DNA from: Knoxdaviesia capensis
Lineage: Eukaryota > Ascomycota > Sordariomycetes > Microascales > Gondwanamycetaceae
Length of the DNA: 64,000 nt
Assembly: GCA_001510575.1 (NCBI GenBank)
Contig: LNGK01000015.1
Location: forward strand, 394,146 to 458,145
Direction of reading: 5' to 3'
Positions 23,832 through 35,000 of this stretch are shown piece by piece; position 1 is the stretch's first letter; the number at the start of each line of letters is the position of its first letter. Both the position numbers and the translations under genes were made by a program. A model generated the notes under the pieces. The model saw nothing but the letters and a program-made list of their open reading frames with translations, searched no databases and was not told the DNA's origin.

Positions 23832-26309
23832 ATGTCCTCTTCCTCCGCCTCTCCCGCCTCCCCCGCCGGTGTTGGCGCCGCCTCCGCCGACTCACCGCCG
23901 CTTCAGCCGCCGCCGTCGTCCTTATCGATGGTCCCAGCTTCAGCCGACACTGGCGCCCCTCGACCGCCCCCGTCTACCCTACGTCCGCCGCCACCCCTTG
24001 CGCCGTTTCCGTTTCCCGGCGCTAGTGCTGCCGCCGCCGCCACTATTAGCCGCCCGCCCTCCGCCGGAGCCTCGCGGGCGGTGCTCTCGGCGGCGGCGGC
24101 CATCTCCGCAACGGTGACCTCGACGCTAGCCTCTGGTCGCCGGGACCACGTGAACGGACACTCCCGGCGGCCGTCGTCGTCGTCGGCCGCCTCGGGAACC
24201 GCCCATGCCTCGTCCAGCTCGGCCACGGCCGTCAACTCGTCCGGCAGTGCGTCGCAGGCGCCCGGGCCGCCCGCGTCGCTCCCGAACCTGCGGCTGCAGC
24301 CGCACCTGCCGTCGGCCGACTCGCAGCGCCACGTCGACGAGGCGCGCACGGCGCTGGTGGCGTCGTTTGCGAACCTGATCGACCCGGAGCTGCAGGGGCG
24401 GGCGGCGATGCTGCACGCGAACCGCGCGGTGCTGGACCGGCAGGAGCGCGAGGTGGCGAAGGCCACCGAGGCGCTGCGGCGCGAGACCGACCGGCTGGCG
24501 CGCGTGGCGGGCGATGCGACGCGCAGCATGAAGGAGCTGGGGAACCTGCAGAACTGGGCCGAGGTGGTCGAGCTGGATCTGATGGCCCTGGAGGAGACCA
24601 TGCGGCTTGTGCGGCGCGGGAGCTGTGCCAGCGACTGCTGCAGCTGCTCGTGCAGCGACTGCGAGGACGGCGAGTGGAGCGGGAGCGAGGCTGGGCGCGG
24701 GGACGATGAGGATGATCGGCCGAGTGCATCGGGTGGATCCGAGTCGTCTCTGAAGAGTGCCGGCAAGAACGTAGCGCGTGTTGAAGTGGGGTCGGCTCAG
24801 AAGCCGGATGCTGCTGCGGTGGACTCGATAACGTCGACTTCTCAGAATGTTGCTGCTGTCAGCAGTATCGAGGCTGCTGTCGAGGCCGTCACGGTTACTG
24901 TTGAGATGGCTGTCGACGCAGCCACGAAAGCTGTTGTTAACTCTGCCATTGAAGCGCTTGCTCCGGCTGGTACTGTTGACACTGCCGCCGTGGATGTGGT
25001 CACCGAGACTCCTGCTGAGACCCCTGCTGAGGCTACCCTCATCGCTGAAGCTAAGGTCCAGGCACCCGTTGAAATTGTGGACAAGACTGCTGTCGAGATC
25101 GTTGCCGAGCGAGTTGTGGACTTGGTGAACCGGGATCTCTCGTCTGGTGACGCTATCTCCCAAACTCCGGCCAAGTCGTCTCTTGAAGTTGAAGGATCTA
25201 GTGCGGAAGTTTCTCTTTCGAAAGCCACGGAGATCCCTGCTGATAACGCGTCTGTCCAAGCTGATTTGGTGCTAGTGCCACAAACACTTGTTGAGTCTGT
25301 TGACGAAGTTCCGGCTGCTAAAGTGGCTGATGTTCTTACCATCACCGAGCCTTTGCGATCTGTGGAAGCCGACACTCCGGTTGCCGGCCCTGCTCCAGTC
25401 GCCAAAGACCTACCCGTGGACGCAGAGACCCCTGCAGATGCTGCGATTTCCGCGCGGCCCGAATTCTCAGTCGGCGCGCCGAAGCTTGTTGAGGCGGCGC
25501 TGTCGGAAGACGAAATGCCTGCACCGGTGGTAGAGGAGTCTGTGAATGTAGCGGAGGCTTTTGAATCTGTTGATCAAGCCCTGCAAGTTCTCGCCTCGAC
25601 CGAGCCGGAGCCGCTCGTTGCCGGGCCAGACCCTGTCCATGGCTTTGAGGGCTTGGCGCTATCCACCGCGGTCCCCACACTCGCTTCTGTGGAGCCACTG
25701 CAGGATCTGATCGAAGAATCTGCCGCGCCCATCGCGTTTGACGAGGCTGTGGAATTGGCAGCAACTGAAACGCACGTCGATTTCGTCTCTGCGCTCCCGG
25801 CTGCCGGTGACATCCAACTTGCTTCCCGTGAGACTTGCGAACGCTCCCCAGTCCTGATGATGGATGACTCTGTCATGGTGTCGCCCACGATCAGCTACGC
25901 GGCTCCCAACGACGAGGTCCTCTTTGTCGACTCGCTGGTCTCGTCGTTCGAGGCCCTCAGCATCTACGAGCCTGCCGTCCTGCCGGTGGCCGCGCCCGAG
26001 CCCACCCACGATCCCGAGGCGGAGCTCCTGCAACTGCCCCAAGCCGAGCCCGCGGCATCGTCGACGGAGATCCCGGAGCAGCCTGAACCCTCTTCGGACA
26101 TAGTCGAAGAGACCGTGTTCGCGGCCCCGGAAAAGTCCGTCGTCGAAGCCCCCGTTCACGCCCCCGTTCCCGCCCCAGTACTTGCTCCCACCATCACCAC
26201 CACCGCCGCCGCCACCGCCGCCGAAGCCATCGCGGAAAACAAGGCGGAACATCCAGCCCCAGCAGTAGACGCCGGTCCTGCACCACCGGTACAGTCAGTG
26301 ACCCCTTAA
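23832..26309 (+). CDS. BLOC1S1/GCN5L1-like protein with a very long low-complexity tail
   Basis: One continuous 825-codon frame from ATG 23832. Residues 1-160 are Ser/Pro/Ala-rich. Residues about 165-262 are helical and match the BLOC-1 subunit 1 (GCN5L1) pattern: HANRAVLDRQEREVAKATEA, then MKELGNLQNWAEVVELDL, comparable with the N-Q-R-K-L-D and EIGDVENWARSIELDM blocks I recall for the animal protein. BLOC-1 acts in endosomal and lysosomal trafficking. Directly after this comes a cysteine cluster (Cys265, 269, 270, 272, 274, 277) and an acidic stretch. The remaining roughly 545 residues are Ala/Val/Glu/Pro/Thr-rich with no domain I recognise; they drift through loosely repeated phrases such as ETPAETPAEA. 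Usual family members are only about 125-250 residues, so the tail is unusual. I see no frame break that would make it two genes. Confidence 0.75.
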   Translation: MSSSSASPASPAGVGAASADSPPLQPPPSSLSMVPASADTGAPRPPPSTLRPPPPLAPFPFPGASAAAAATISRPPSAGASRAVLSAAAAISATVTSTLASGRRDHVNGHSRRPSSSSAASGTAHASSSSATAVNSSGSASQAPGPPASLPNLRLQPHLPSADSQRHVDEARTALVASFANLIDPELQGRAAMLHANRAVLDRQEREVAKATEALRRETDRLARVAGDATRSMKELGNLQNWAEVVELDLMALEETMRLVRRGSCASDCCSCSCSDCEDGEWSGSEAGRGDDEDDRPSASGGSESSLKSAGKNVARVEVGSAQKPDAAAVDSITSTSQNVAAVSSIEAAVEAVTVTVEMAVDAATKAVVNSAIEALAPAGTVDTAAVDVVTETPAETPAEATLIAEAKVQAPVEIVDKTAVEIVAERVVDLVNRDLSSGDAISQTPAKSSLEVEGSSAEVSLSKATEIPADNASVQADLVLVPQTLVESVDEVPAAKVADVLTITEPLRSVEADTPVAGPAPVAKDLPVDAETPADAAISARPEFSVGAPKLVEAALSEDEMPAPVVEESVNVAEAFESVDQALQVLASTEPEPLVAGPDPVHGFEGLALSTAVPTLASVEPLQDLIEESAAPIAFDEAVELAATETHVDFVSALPAAGDIQLASRETCERSPVLMMDDSVMVSPTISYAAPNDEVLFVDSLVSSFEALSIYEPAVLPVAAPEPTHDPEAELLQLPQAEPAASSTEIPEQPEPSSDIVEETVFAAPEKSVVEAPVHAPVPAPVLAPTITTTAAATAAEAIAENKAEHPAPAVDAGPAPPVQSVTP

Positions 26310-27289
26310 CCACTCCCCCTTCCCCTTCCCCAAATATTACAGTAACAAATGCCACCAGCTGTGGCCCTAAATGATATCTCTATCTTGCGTTTTTTCTTGG
26401 AAAACCAGTTCCCACTTCCCCTATCTGACATGATTTTCTTTCTTTCTCTTGCTTTTTGCGCGCGCGCTCTCTCCTTTGCTTGCTTTGATCCAGTCACACA
26501 CATGCTCCTTTCTTCCTGTTTTCTGTTTGTTTCGTCGTTATCTTCCACGTATCACGACACCACCTCGACTTTTAATCGCCATCTTCGTCTTTTTGCCGGA
26601 TTTCTTGCGACGTTGCGTTTGCTACGGATCGCCCACCTGCTATTTTTACGTCATCTGCGAGTTTTGCTCTTCCGTGCCTGTTTGGTTTTTTTTTTTCTTT
26701 CTTTAAAGTCTAACGGATAACGAATCATCTTGGGGAGGTTTATGAAATTGTTTACATACATTATATTATGAAGCTCGGGGCAGAAAAAGGGGACGGCCGG
26801 CGCGTTTGTGACGACGGTGTTTGGTAGATTTGGGCGGCGGTTGTTGTGCGGTCCTGATGTTGAGATACGCTGTTTATGACCTCGAGCGATAGTACCTTTC
26901 CATGTTTATGTATTTACGAGAGATGGCTACGTTCATTTTTGGATGCACTTGTGGATTCTTTTGCTTCATGTGTGTATAAGTGATGCTGGGGAGTTCATTA
27001 AAAGAGTATCGAATAAGTCATACTATAACGACATGTTTCCTGCTGTACAACAAACCAAGAATAAGGAAACACACGAGGCCCCCCGAACACTGAGCGGCGA
27101 AAACATCGACGGCCATCGTGGATCGAAGATAAGAGATACAGCGCCGCCCCATCCGCATTACCGGCCTTGGTACCCCTCCCGACCGTCCCTCTAAGTAAGA
27201 ATACCCGTTTCCTAAGCTTTGGCATACCACTCACACAACTGCATCCAATCAGGACCTGTGAGATGTGCAGATAACGAAATATCTGGCGT
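26310..27289. other. Convergent spacer between the BLOC1S1-like gene and TSC13
   Basis: About 980 bp that should contain both 3' UTRs. It is T-rich on the plus strand in its left half and has no coding frame I can support. Confidence 0.5.
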
Positions 27290-28310
27290 TTACACAATGC
27301 CGGGAAGCATGCCGTAGCGCTTCTTCTTGTACTTGTCACCAAACTCCTTGCGATAGGCACGTTCTTTGCCCTTGGCCCACGCCTGCATCTGGAAGGCTCC
27401 AATCGCGATGAACAGGGCCACAGCCCAGCTGCGGCTGGAGATGATGATGCCCATCCACGAGATGACTTCGAACATGTAGTTGGGGCAGGTGACCAGGTTG
27501 AAGCCCAGGCCGGTGGGGATCTTGCGCTCAGTGCCGCCGGATGACCGCAGCGACGCGAGGTGCAGGTGCACGGAGGCGTTGGCAATTTCACCGAGGAAGA
27601 ACAGGACAAAGCCGGCGAGGTCGACAATGGGCGTGTCGGCCGTGGCGGCGAGCGACCACGGCGTGTACACCGTCGCGGCGACCAGGAAGCCGGAGATGGC
27701 CCAGTAGAAGAACGAGTTCTTGAAGATGTTGAAGGCCGGCATGGTGCTGGCGGAGAACTTGTGCACAAACAGCGTCTCGAGCTCGCGCTTCACAAAGTGG
27801 CCGACAACCATGCCGAAGGTGAGCCACTGGGTGTTCGACAGCGGCGGGGCGTTCTTAAACACATACGGCCGGGCGGCGAGAACGAGCACGTGCATCAGGA
27901 TCGGACCGAAGTACTCGACGAGAAACACGGTTCTCCAAGCAATTTGGGGGCCTGCACAAGGACCGGTGGTCAGCTTCATTGACGTGCAGCAACTTCATCT
28001 TGGCAGGTCTTGGGGGAGCGTCATACCCAGATCCTTCACCAGGATCTCTCCGGTTGCAACCACATCCTGCTCGGAGCCAATGGCGGCGTGCTTGTCCTTG
28101 AGGGTCTTCTTGGTCGTCGGGTAGAAGAGGCCGACCCGGTTGTGGTCGCGGATGCCGGTTTGGCGGGCAATGAGAATCTTCAGGTCCTCAACCTTGGTGT
28201 CGGGGGAAACCTCGAGGGTCTTCGGGAGCTTCTTAAGCGGCTTCTTCGGAGCTATAGTGGGCCAGTAAGGTTTGGTGTTAGTCTCCAGATGATAAGAGAG
28301 CTGTGAGTAG

Positions 28311-28362
<52 letters not shown>

Positions 28363-28504
28363 GGGTCTGTCCCCCTTTACAATGCCGACGCAGTAACTTC
28401 CAGCATGTGAAACCTTGCCCACATAGCCGGAGGCAGAGAAGGGCTCGCCTCAGACTAGCTAACTTACCGCGGTCAATGAGCGTCAGGGTGATTTTGGACG
28501 CCAT
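27290..28504 (-). CDS. tsc13: TSC13-like very-long-chain enoyl-CoA reductase
   Basis: Three exons, complement(27290-27951, 28027-28251, 28468-28504), encode 307 residues, close to yeast Tsc13 (310). The first exon has just 12 codons plus one base; both introns (216 and 75 bp) split a codon after its first base. The N-terminal 85 residues form the ubiquitin-like domain (PKTLEVSPDTKVEDLKILIA). The membrane part begins at AWRTVFLVEYFGPIL and includes the family block VKRELETLFVHKFSASTMP and FNIFKNSFFYWAISG, then several hydrophobic segments and the steroid 5-alpha-reductase-type C-terminal domain (GLGFNLVTCPNYMFEV). The end is basic (KYKKKRYGMLPGIV). The enzyme does the last reduction in very-long-chain fatty-acid elongation at the ER. 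Intron 1 contains an AG microsatellite. It shares a 1.07-kb divergent promoter with RPS8. Confidence 0.95.
28313..28354. repeat. AG dinucleotide microsatellite in TSC13 intron 1
   Basis: About 21 uninterrupted AG units on the plus strand (CT in the TSC13 transcript), inside the 216-bp first intron and upstream of its 3' splice site at about 28252. Confidence 0.95.
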
Positions 28505-28993
28505 TTTGGAGATTGGACGTGTTGGTTTTTGCCGCCACTTGGTCAGTTGTCGGATATGGAATGGAGATCAAAGCTTCGACGTGAAAGCAAAGATCTTCTC
28601 TGCTGTGGATTGTGGTATATCCCCGAGCTTGTTGGGGCAGGGGTTGTGGATGTGGAACAATACAGAGCACAGCTGGCACCAACTGATGGCAGTTGCTATT
28701 AGGCGTTTGGTAGCACAAGTACAAGGATACAGATAGAGATGGAAACCGTAAGAAGAGATTTGGGAAATTGGAGAGAAATGATGCTGAAGATGAAGAAAAC
28801 GGCGGATGGGAGGCGGAAAGGAAAAGTCGCCAGATTCTTACTACATAGTTACTCTGCTCCGTCCTTCCTTCCAGCAACTCTCAACAGATTTGTTTTGTTG
28901 ACACTCCGGATTTTGTTGAAGAAGGAGCTTCCAGGATATGAAAGTGCGACTTCAGCATATCACACAATCCGTGCCTCGGCAGTCGACCACTGC

Positions 28994-29022
28994 TTAGGGT
29001 TAGTGGTCAAAGTCAACCCTAA
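28994..29022. promoter_or_regulatory. Inverted pair of telobox octamers in the RPS8 promoter
   Basis: TTAGGGTT at 28994-29001 and its exact reverse complement AACCCTAA at 29015-29022, separated by 13 bp. RCCCTAA-type boxes in fungal ribosomal protein promoters are known targets of Tbf1-like Myb factors, so RPS8 is the likely client. The site is about 550 bp upstream of the RPS8 ATG and about 280 bp upstream of the proposed leader intron. Confidence 0.6.
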
Positions 29023-29301
29023 GGCAAGCCTGACTTACATAATTACCCAAGTCTCACGTGACTGTTCTTGCCTGAGGCAAAAGCGTAGCCCTAGCTGTGG
29101 AAAGCCCAATTTATCGCCCACATTTTCGCCAACCGTTTTCTACTGGGGCCAAAAGCGACCCTACCAAAAAACCTAACCAAGAAAAAAGGCACAACTTAAT
29201 ACTTTTCTTCCAATTACTTGGTTGAACTTTTTTTTTTTCCTTCCTCCAAACTTCACCATCACTACCCAACGACATTTCGAGATTTTCATAAAATCCATCA
29301 A

Positions 29302-29565
29302 GTAAGTCGAGAACGGCGGTCTCTCTATTGGGATCATTCGGTCGAATGCGTCCTCGTCAAAGACTTTCCCACTATATCTGCTCTGCTCCTCTTGTCGCCG
29401 CAGATTCAACCGCCAATCGATCGGTCGTTTCGATTTGAGATTCCTTCTGAGGGCGTCGAGATATTCAGAACACGATCTCGTTTGGCTTGGATTCCTGCTT
29501 TCCTATTTTGCCCCTCACTCAAAGTGATCATTGGCTAATCTTTGCTCTGCTCTCTTTCTCTCCAG
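29302..29565 (+). other. rps8: Probable 5' UTR intron of RPS8
   Basis: A consensus donor GTAAGT at 29302 and a pyrimidine tract ending TTTCTCTCCAG at 29565 bracket 264 bp directly before the RPS8 start codon (29577). The remaining leader after splicing would be ATCTCGCAATC-ATG. Leader introns are common in fungal ribosomal protein genes. The call rests on splice signals only. Confidence 0.5.
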
Positions 29566-29576
29566 ATCTCGCAATC

Positions 29577-30366
29577 ATGGGTATCTCGCGCGACTCCCGC
29601 CACAAGCGTTCCGCCTCCGGTGCGAAGCGTGCCTACTACCGTACGTCGTGAACACTCCAACATACCTCCTCATACCTAGATAGATACAGCGCACTGCAAT
29701 ATGCGTCAAGCATATTGCGTGTACCCCCATCGAAAGCCCGTATGCGGATCAATGCAACAGAGGGAAAACTCCCCCGCCTGCTTTAGAGACCATGCGTTCT
29801 GACCTGATTGTAATTATACAGGGAAGAAGAGAGCTTTCGAGCTTGGCCGCCAGGCTGCCAACACCCGTATTGGCCCAAAGCGTGTCCACACCGTCCGCAC
29901 CCGTGGCGGTAACCACAAGTACCGTGCCCTCCGCATCGACTCGGGCAACTTCGCCTGGGGCTCTGAGGGCTGCACCCGCAAGACCCGTGTCATCGTCGTC
30001 GTGTACCACCCGTCCAACAACGAGCTGGTGCGCACCAACACCCTGACCCGCTCGGCCGTCGTCCAGATCGACGCCACCCCCTTCCGTCAGTGGTACGAGG
30101 CCCACTACGGCCAGACCCTTGGCCGCAGACGCCAGCGTGCCCAGGGCGCCGCCGCCGAGGTCGAGAAGAAGAGCTCCTCGGTGCAGAAGAAGCAGGCTGA
30201 GCGCTTTGCCCTCCGCGGCAAGGTTGACAACGCCCTCGAGCGCCAGTTCGAGGCCGGTCGTCTGTTTGCCATCGTGTCCAGCCGCCCCGGCCAGTCCGGC
30301 CGTGCTGACGGATACATCCTCGAGGGCGAGGAGCTTGCCTTCTACCAGCGCAAGCTGCACAAATAA
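29577..30366 (+). CDS. rps8: 40S ribosomal protein S8 (eS8)
   Basis: Two exons, 29577-29640 and 29822-30366, encode 202 residues, matching the family (yeast 200). The 181-bp intron has a GTACGT donor and splits an Arg codon after residue 21. The start MGISRDSRHKRSASGAKRA, then KKRAFELGRQAANTRIGPKR and VRTRGGNHKYRALR, are diagnostic of eS8. The C-terminal part (ADGYILEGEELAFYQRKLHK) is complete. eS8 is a component of the small ribosomal subunit. Codon use is strongly biased, as in HSP70. The intron carries a marked hairpin at 29692-29722. Upstream are an inverted telobox pair and a probable leader intron. Confidence 0.98.
29692..29722 (+). other. Stable hairpin inside the RPS8 intron
   Basis: GCAATATGC (29696-29704) and GCATATTGC (29710-29718) are perfect reverse complements around a 5-nt loop GTCAA. 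With one bulged T, CAC (29692-29694) and GTG (29719-29721) extend the stem to 12 pairs. The hairpin lies 52 nt into the 181-nt intron, well before the branch region. Confidence 0.6.
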
Positions 30367-32033
30367 GCGTGTGCGTAGTAGCATATGCCTATGGTGTATC
30401 TGTGTGCTTTGCCCGAGGAGTTATTTTTTTCCTTGCAAAAAGTTTGGGTGTCGGTTCTTTCTTTCTGGTAGTATCTCTTTTCTTATGATCAGAAATGACA
30501 ATAATGATTCCACGGCTTGGGCTCTGATTCTGGGTTCTCTATTTTCTCTTGCTTCTCTCTCTTTTATCTCCGTATCATCACTTCTTTCCATCCGTGCTTT
30601 TTCTGTGGAAGCTGCTCCCCCTTCCACGGACTCCTGAGAGCAGAAGAATACAGAACCCAGAGTTTAGGGTACATGTCGTTGTGTTGTTATTTCCCTCCAT
30701 GTCCATGGAGGAGAGATAGCCTGCATCCGCTCCGGAGCATTCACACGCCCTGTTTCTTTTTTTACCTTTAGTTGTTGCATGGAGGCATGGGACGAACAAG
30801 GCAAAAAAAAAGGAAACCTTGTTCTCTGCTCTTTTTCAATTGGGATTCTTTTCGTGTTTTTCCACCCGGGGAATGGTGTTATTTTGCAACTGGGTCTTTT
30901 TCTTAAACGGGGCATTTTACGCCGAAGAAGGATCGGGGGTTTTTAGGTATCTGATAGCGGTGCTTAGACCAATTGTTTTTTCTTTAGGCACTGCAAAAAA
31001 GGGAATGCAAAATACGTTCACAATGTTCCTTCTGCCTGTTATGCAACACTAGAGATGAGAGAGTTACGAAAACAAAGTATTTGATTTGGAGGCATTTGTG
31101 TTGGAGTGACGGCTATGTGACGGTGTAGATATGCAATGCGATTCATGCTACGTTCCTTTCACGCTACAGAGCACGGAGGAGCACATGAATGTGACAGTAT
31201 GGAAATATATTGAGGAGAAGTATCCAAAACACGGAACCCCCTCCCAAGGAAACACAACTCCATCCAGCCCGAACAGGGCATGGATTCTGTAAGAAAAAGG
31301 ACTCGAAAGCAACAACAGAAGATGAACAAACGGAACGAAACAGGACAGACGATGTGTAGTGCAGAGAAAATCTATATGAAAAAGGTAAAAAACTGAAAAC
31401 TGAAATTTGTGTGGGTGGGAGAAAGCCGTGTCATATCGTTATCGAGATAGAAGATACAAGAAAAGAAAAAAAAAACCGGGACAAGATCAGGTGGACCTAG
31501 ACAGTGTCGCGCGGAAGAGAAAGGAAAAAGGGGGTAATGTGCGGTGTACGGCTTTGCCGGATTGCTGGGCTCTGGCTCTTCTTCGACGATGAGGTTGATC
31601 AAAAACGGCGGCATGCGTCCAGCTCACCCAAAACAACAGCACGAACAGAAACCCCCATGGCACCCAGATGGAAAAGATAGTGTAGTGTAGCTACCGTTTC
31701 TGATGATACGGGGGGAAAAAAAGGAAGAAAAAAAAGAGAAAGAAAATCCGTTGGTATATGAGAGACTGGGAAGCAGCACACACGGCGGAGAAAGGGAATG
31801 CGAGAAACAGTTTGAATTCTTTTTGGTGGGGGGACATCGACATTTAACTTCGTATCGCTCTTAATGGAAACTTGTTTGAATTTTTGGTTTGGTTTTTTAT
31901 GCCCGAGCTTTCAGATTTCTAGAAACAGATGTGGGATGTGCTGTGTGCGGTGTGCGTGCGTGTGTGATATTCCGGGTAGATGCACACAACCAAGAAGAAG
32001 AAAAAAAGAGGAAAAGAAGGGTCCGTGACAAGC
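30367..32033. other. Convergent spacer between RPS8 and GYP5
   Basis: About 1.67 kb holding both 3' UTRs. It is rich in T runs near RPS8 and in A/G runs near GYP5. No coding frame, RNA gene or repeat is supported. Confidence 0.5.
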
Positions 32034-35000
32034 TCAGTTCGTAAACTGCCGCTTCATGTCGGTCCACTTGCGCGTCAGCGTCTCGTGCTGCGCGTTGATC
32101 TCGGCGTACTGCATCTTGGTCTGCACGAGCTCCTCCTCCAGCTCGGTCATCTCCGTCTCCAGCCGCATGTTCTCGTCGTGCACCTTCTGGTTGCGCTTCA
32201 TCAGGTCGTCGCGCTCGAGCTGCCACGCCTGCTCAATCTCCTCGGGCTGCTTCTCAATCACCACGCGCAGCTCGCGCACCTGGCCGCGCAGCGACTCGTT
32301 CTCGTCCTTCAGCTCCTCGTTCTCGACTTTCGTGTGCACGAGCTCCGTTGCCATCGCCGTCTGCTCGCGGTCGCACGCCTCGATGCGCTCCTCGAGCCGC
32401 CGCAGCCGGATCGTCAGGCTCGCGTTGGACGTGCGCAGGTTGTCGAGCTCGGCCTCGCGCTCGCGCTCGGCCTTGGTCTTCTCCTCCCACTCGGCCGCGT
32501 ACGCCTTCAACAGCTCGGGCGTCAGCTTAATGTCGCACGCGTCGCGCACCAGCTGGTCGGCGCGGTACACCTCCTTGTCGACGCTGGAGCTCGAGCTGCC
32601 GAAGAAGCCGTTGTCCAGGATGCTGCCGGCGCTGGGGTCCTTGTCGATGTACACGTCGAACACCTTGTCCTTCAGGAACGTCGTGAGCTGCTGCATATCT
32701 TGCATACCGAGAAGAGTGGCGGCGTTCTTCTGCATCAGGACGATGCCGAAGCGGAGAATGGCGGTCAGGCCCTCCGACAGGATCAGGTCGTAGATTCGCA
32801 GCACGAGCTGGAGTGGGAAGCGGTACGCAAACAGAGTAAGGAACCATTGCGTGGCGTACAGGTGCGGGGAAATACCTCGGCGGTGGAGGTGGCAGTACAG
32901 GGCCGGCTCGACATCCTCGAGCAGACGTTCAAACTGGTACAGATGCTTGTGCAGGCCAGGCATATCCTGGATGAACAGATCGCGCAGTTGGTAGTGGTTC
33001 ATCAGGCGGACCATCATGCAGAAGGCTTCCTCCTCCGACATGTTGAAGAGCAGCGGCATGGCGATGAAGTTCATGCCCTGGGCGTACCCCACGTTCTCAT
33101 CGAACAGGGCATAGGCCTTGCAAACGCCAAACAGGCCGTCCTGCAGACCCTGGGCGGCAGCGAACTTAGAGTAGCTCGTGCGGGTGCCCATATCCCGGCG
33201 AATGGTCTTCTCGAGCTTCTGCAGCATGGCCGAATCCTCCTTCTGCTTGCGCTTCTTTTCCGCGGCGGCGGCAGCCTGGGCCTTGATCGATGCCTCCGAG
33301 GCGGACGGCGTTTGCGACGAGATATCCGAGTGCACCGACGACGCCGACGAGTCCAGGCCAGCAGCGCTGGCGGACTCGGCGTTGTTGTTGTTGGTGCTGC
33401 CACCAGTGCTGCTGCCGGAAACGCTGACCGATGTGGCGTTGCTATGGCGGTTGACCTCGGCATCGGTGCCTCGGGCAACCAGTTCGCGGTACATGACTTC
33501 GAGTTCGTCGTTTTTGCTCTGCGCCAGCACCTGCCACACCACGCCGCGGATGGCGTGGGGGATACCCTTCGCAATGGCCTTGTTCAGCTCCTCAGCGCTC
33601 GATCTTGCCACGGCGGCCGGACCCTCGTACACCACATTCTGCCAGAGGTCCCAGTCGACTTCGCCCTCGCTCATGGTTGACGGGCCGGCCGACACCCCCG
33701 AGACGGTACCGGGGGCCAGGTTGGGATTGGGAGTGGTGGGGATTGGTCCGGTGGAGTTGTCCTCGTCTTCGGAGGACGGCGAAGCGGTCAGGTTGGTGGT
33801 GGCGGACTTGGGGGCGTCGCCGGCGGTGGGCTCGCCGCTGCCGGCGGACTCCTGGCGCATACGCACAGCCTTGAAGCGCTCTTTCAGGCTGACGCGGTGC
33901 GGCTGGGCCGACGAGCCATGGGCGCCTTCTTCGTCTAATCGGCCCAACATCATTTCCGGGTTGCTGGTTACTGTGGCAATGGAGCTGCCGGTGTTTCGTC
34001 GGGCGGATGTGACGGGGGGAGGAGTGGATTCCTTCTCCTTGGTGACTGGATTTCGAGAGAGCCAGGAGAAGGGGCTGGTGAGTCTTCGACTAGGGGCCGC
34101 AAATGCGGGTTGTGGTTCTTGTTGCTGCTGTTGTTGGGTTGCGGGAGAGAAAAAGGAGCCCGACGACGAGTGCGCCGGACTTTTATTCGGAGAATTGGCC
34201 GGAGGCGACCAGGGAAGCGAAGGTAAGGCGTTGGCTAAGCTTCCGAGAGTGAGGGTTTTGCTTTCTTTGGGTGCATGATTTGACGATCCTATTGGTGAGG
34301 AGGAGAAGAACAGATATGAGGAGAGATCAGTCAGGGATCTAGAATTTTTGGGGGGTTATGTATGCATGCATAATTAAGGTGGGGAGGTTTGATTCGCTGA
34401 GTGGTTGTATTTTACAAGGCCTAAGCAAATGGTGTGGGTGGGCGGGCTGTAGATCAAGAACCAACCAACTGGCCAAACGTTCAATAAAAAAAGAACAGTG
34501 CGTGGTGTGGTGTGGTTCCACTTGGAACGGTCGAAAGACGAATAAACAAAAGCCCAGAGGGAAACGGGAAGCAAATATTGACAGAAGAAATGGCAAGGGA
34601 AGGAAAAGAATATCCCAACGGCGATCAAGGGGCATGGATAGCCACTCAGTTTAGGCGAGCAGAAATCCCGAGCGAGCGAACGAACCTTGTGATGGAGCGG
34701 CAGGAGACGCAGCAGATCCGGAAGATATTGAGGGTGAGGGGATAGCGGGTGGTAGCACACCAGACGGCGGGGCTGCAGACGTGGTGGTATCGTCATCGAG
34801 GCTCACGGTGTCCATATTCGCAGCGCTGGACAAGTCGTGGTCGAAGACGGCGGATTTGCGAGGGCCCGTCTCAGACTCCTTCTTGGGCTGAACGGGAGAG
34901 AGTGTGGGCAGGGCGGGAGAAGGCTCGGCAGACACGGGCGACGATATCTGGATTTCGGCTGTGTCGGGAGTGTCGGCGGCGGGCTTGGTCTCGTCGGTCA

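Larger units (their letters stand above)
28505..29576. promoter_or_regulatory. Divergent promoter region of TSC13 and RPS8
   Basis: About 1.07 kb between the two start codons. It contains the paired telomere-like octamers at 28994-29022 and, nearer RPS8, a probable leader intron at 29302-29565. No other coding content is seen. Confidence 0.6.

Noticed and set aside
31980..33680. Open plus-strand frame of 566 codons antisense to GYP5
   Set aside because: Leu/Gln/Val-rich reverse image of the TBC and coiled-coil exon; no domain of its own.
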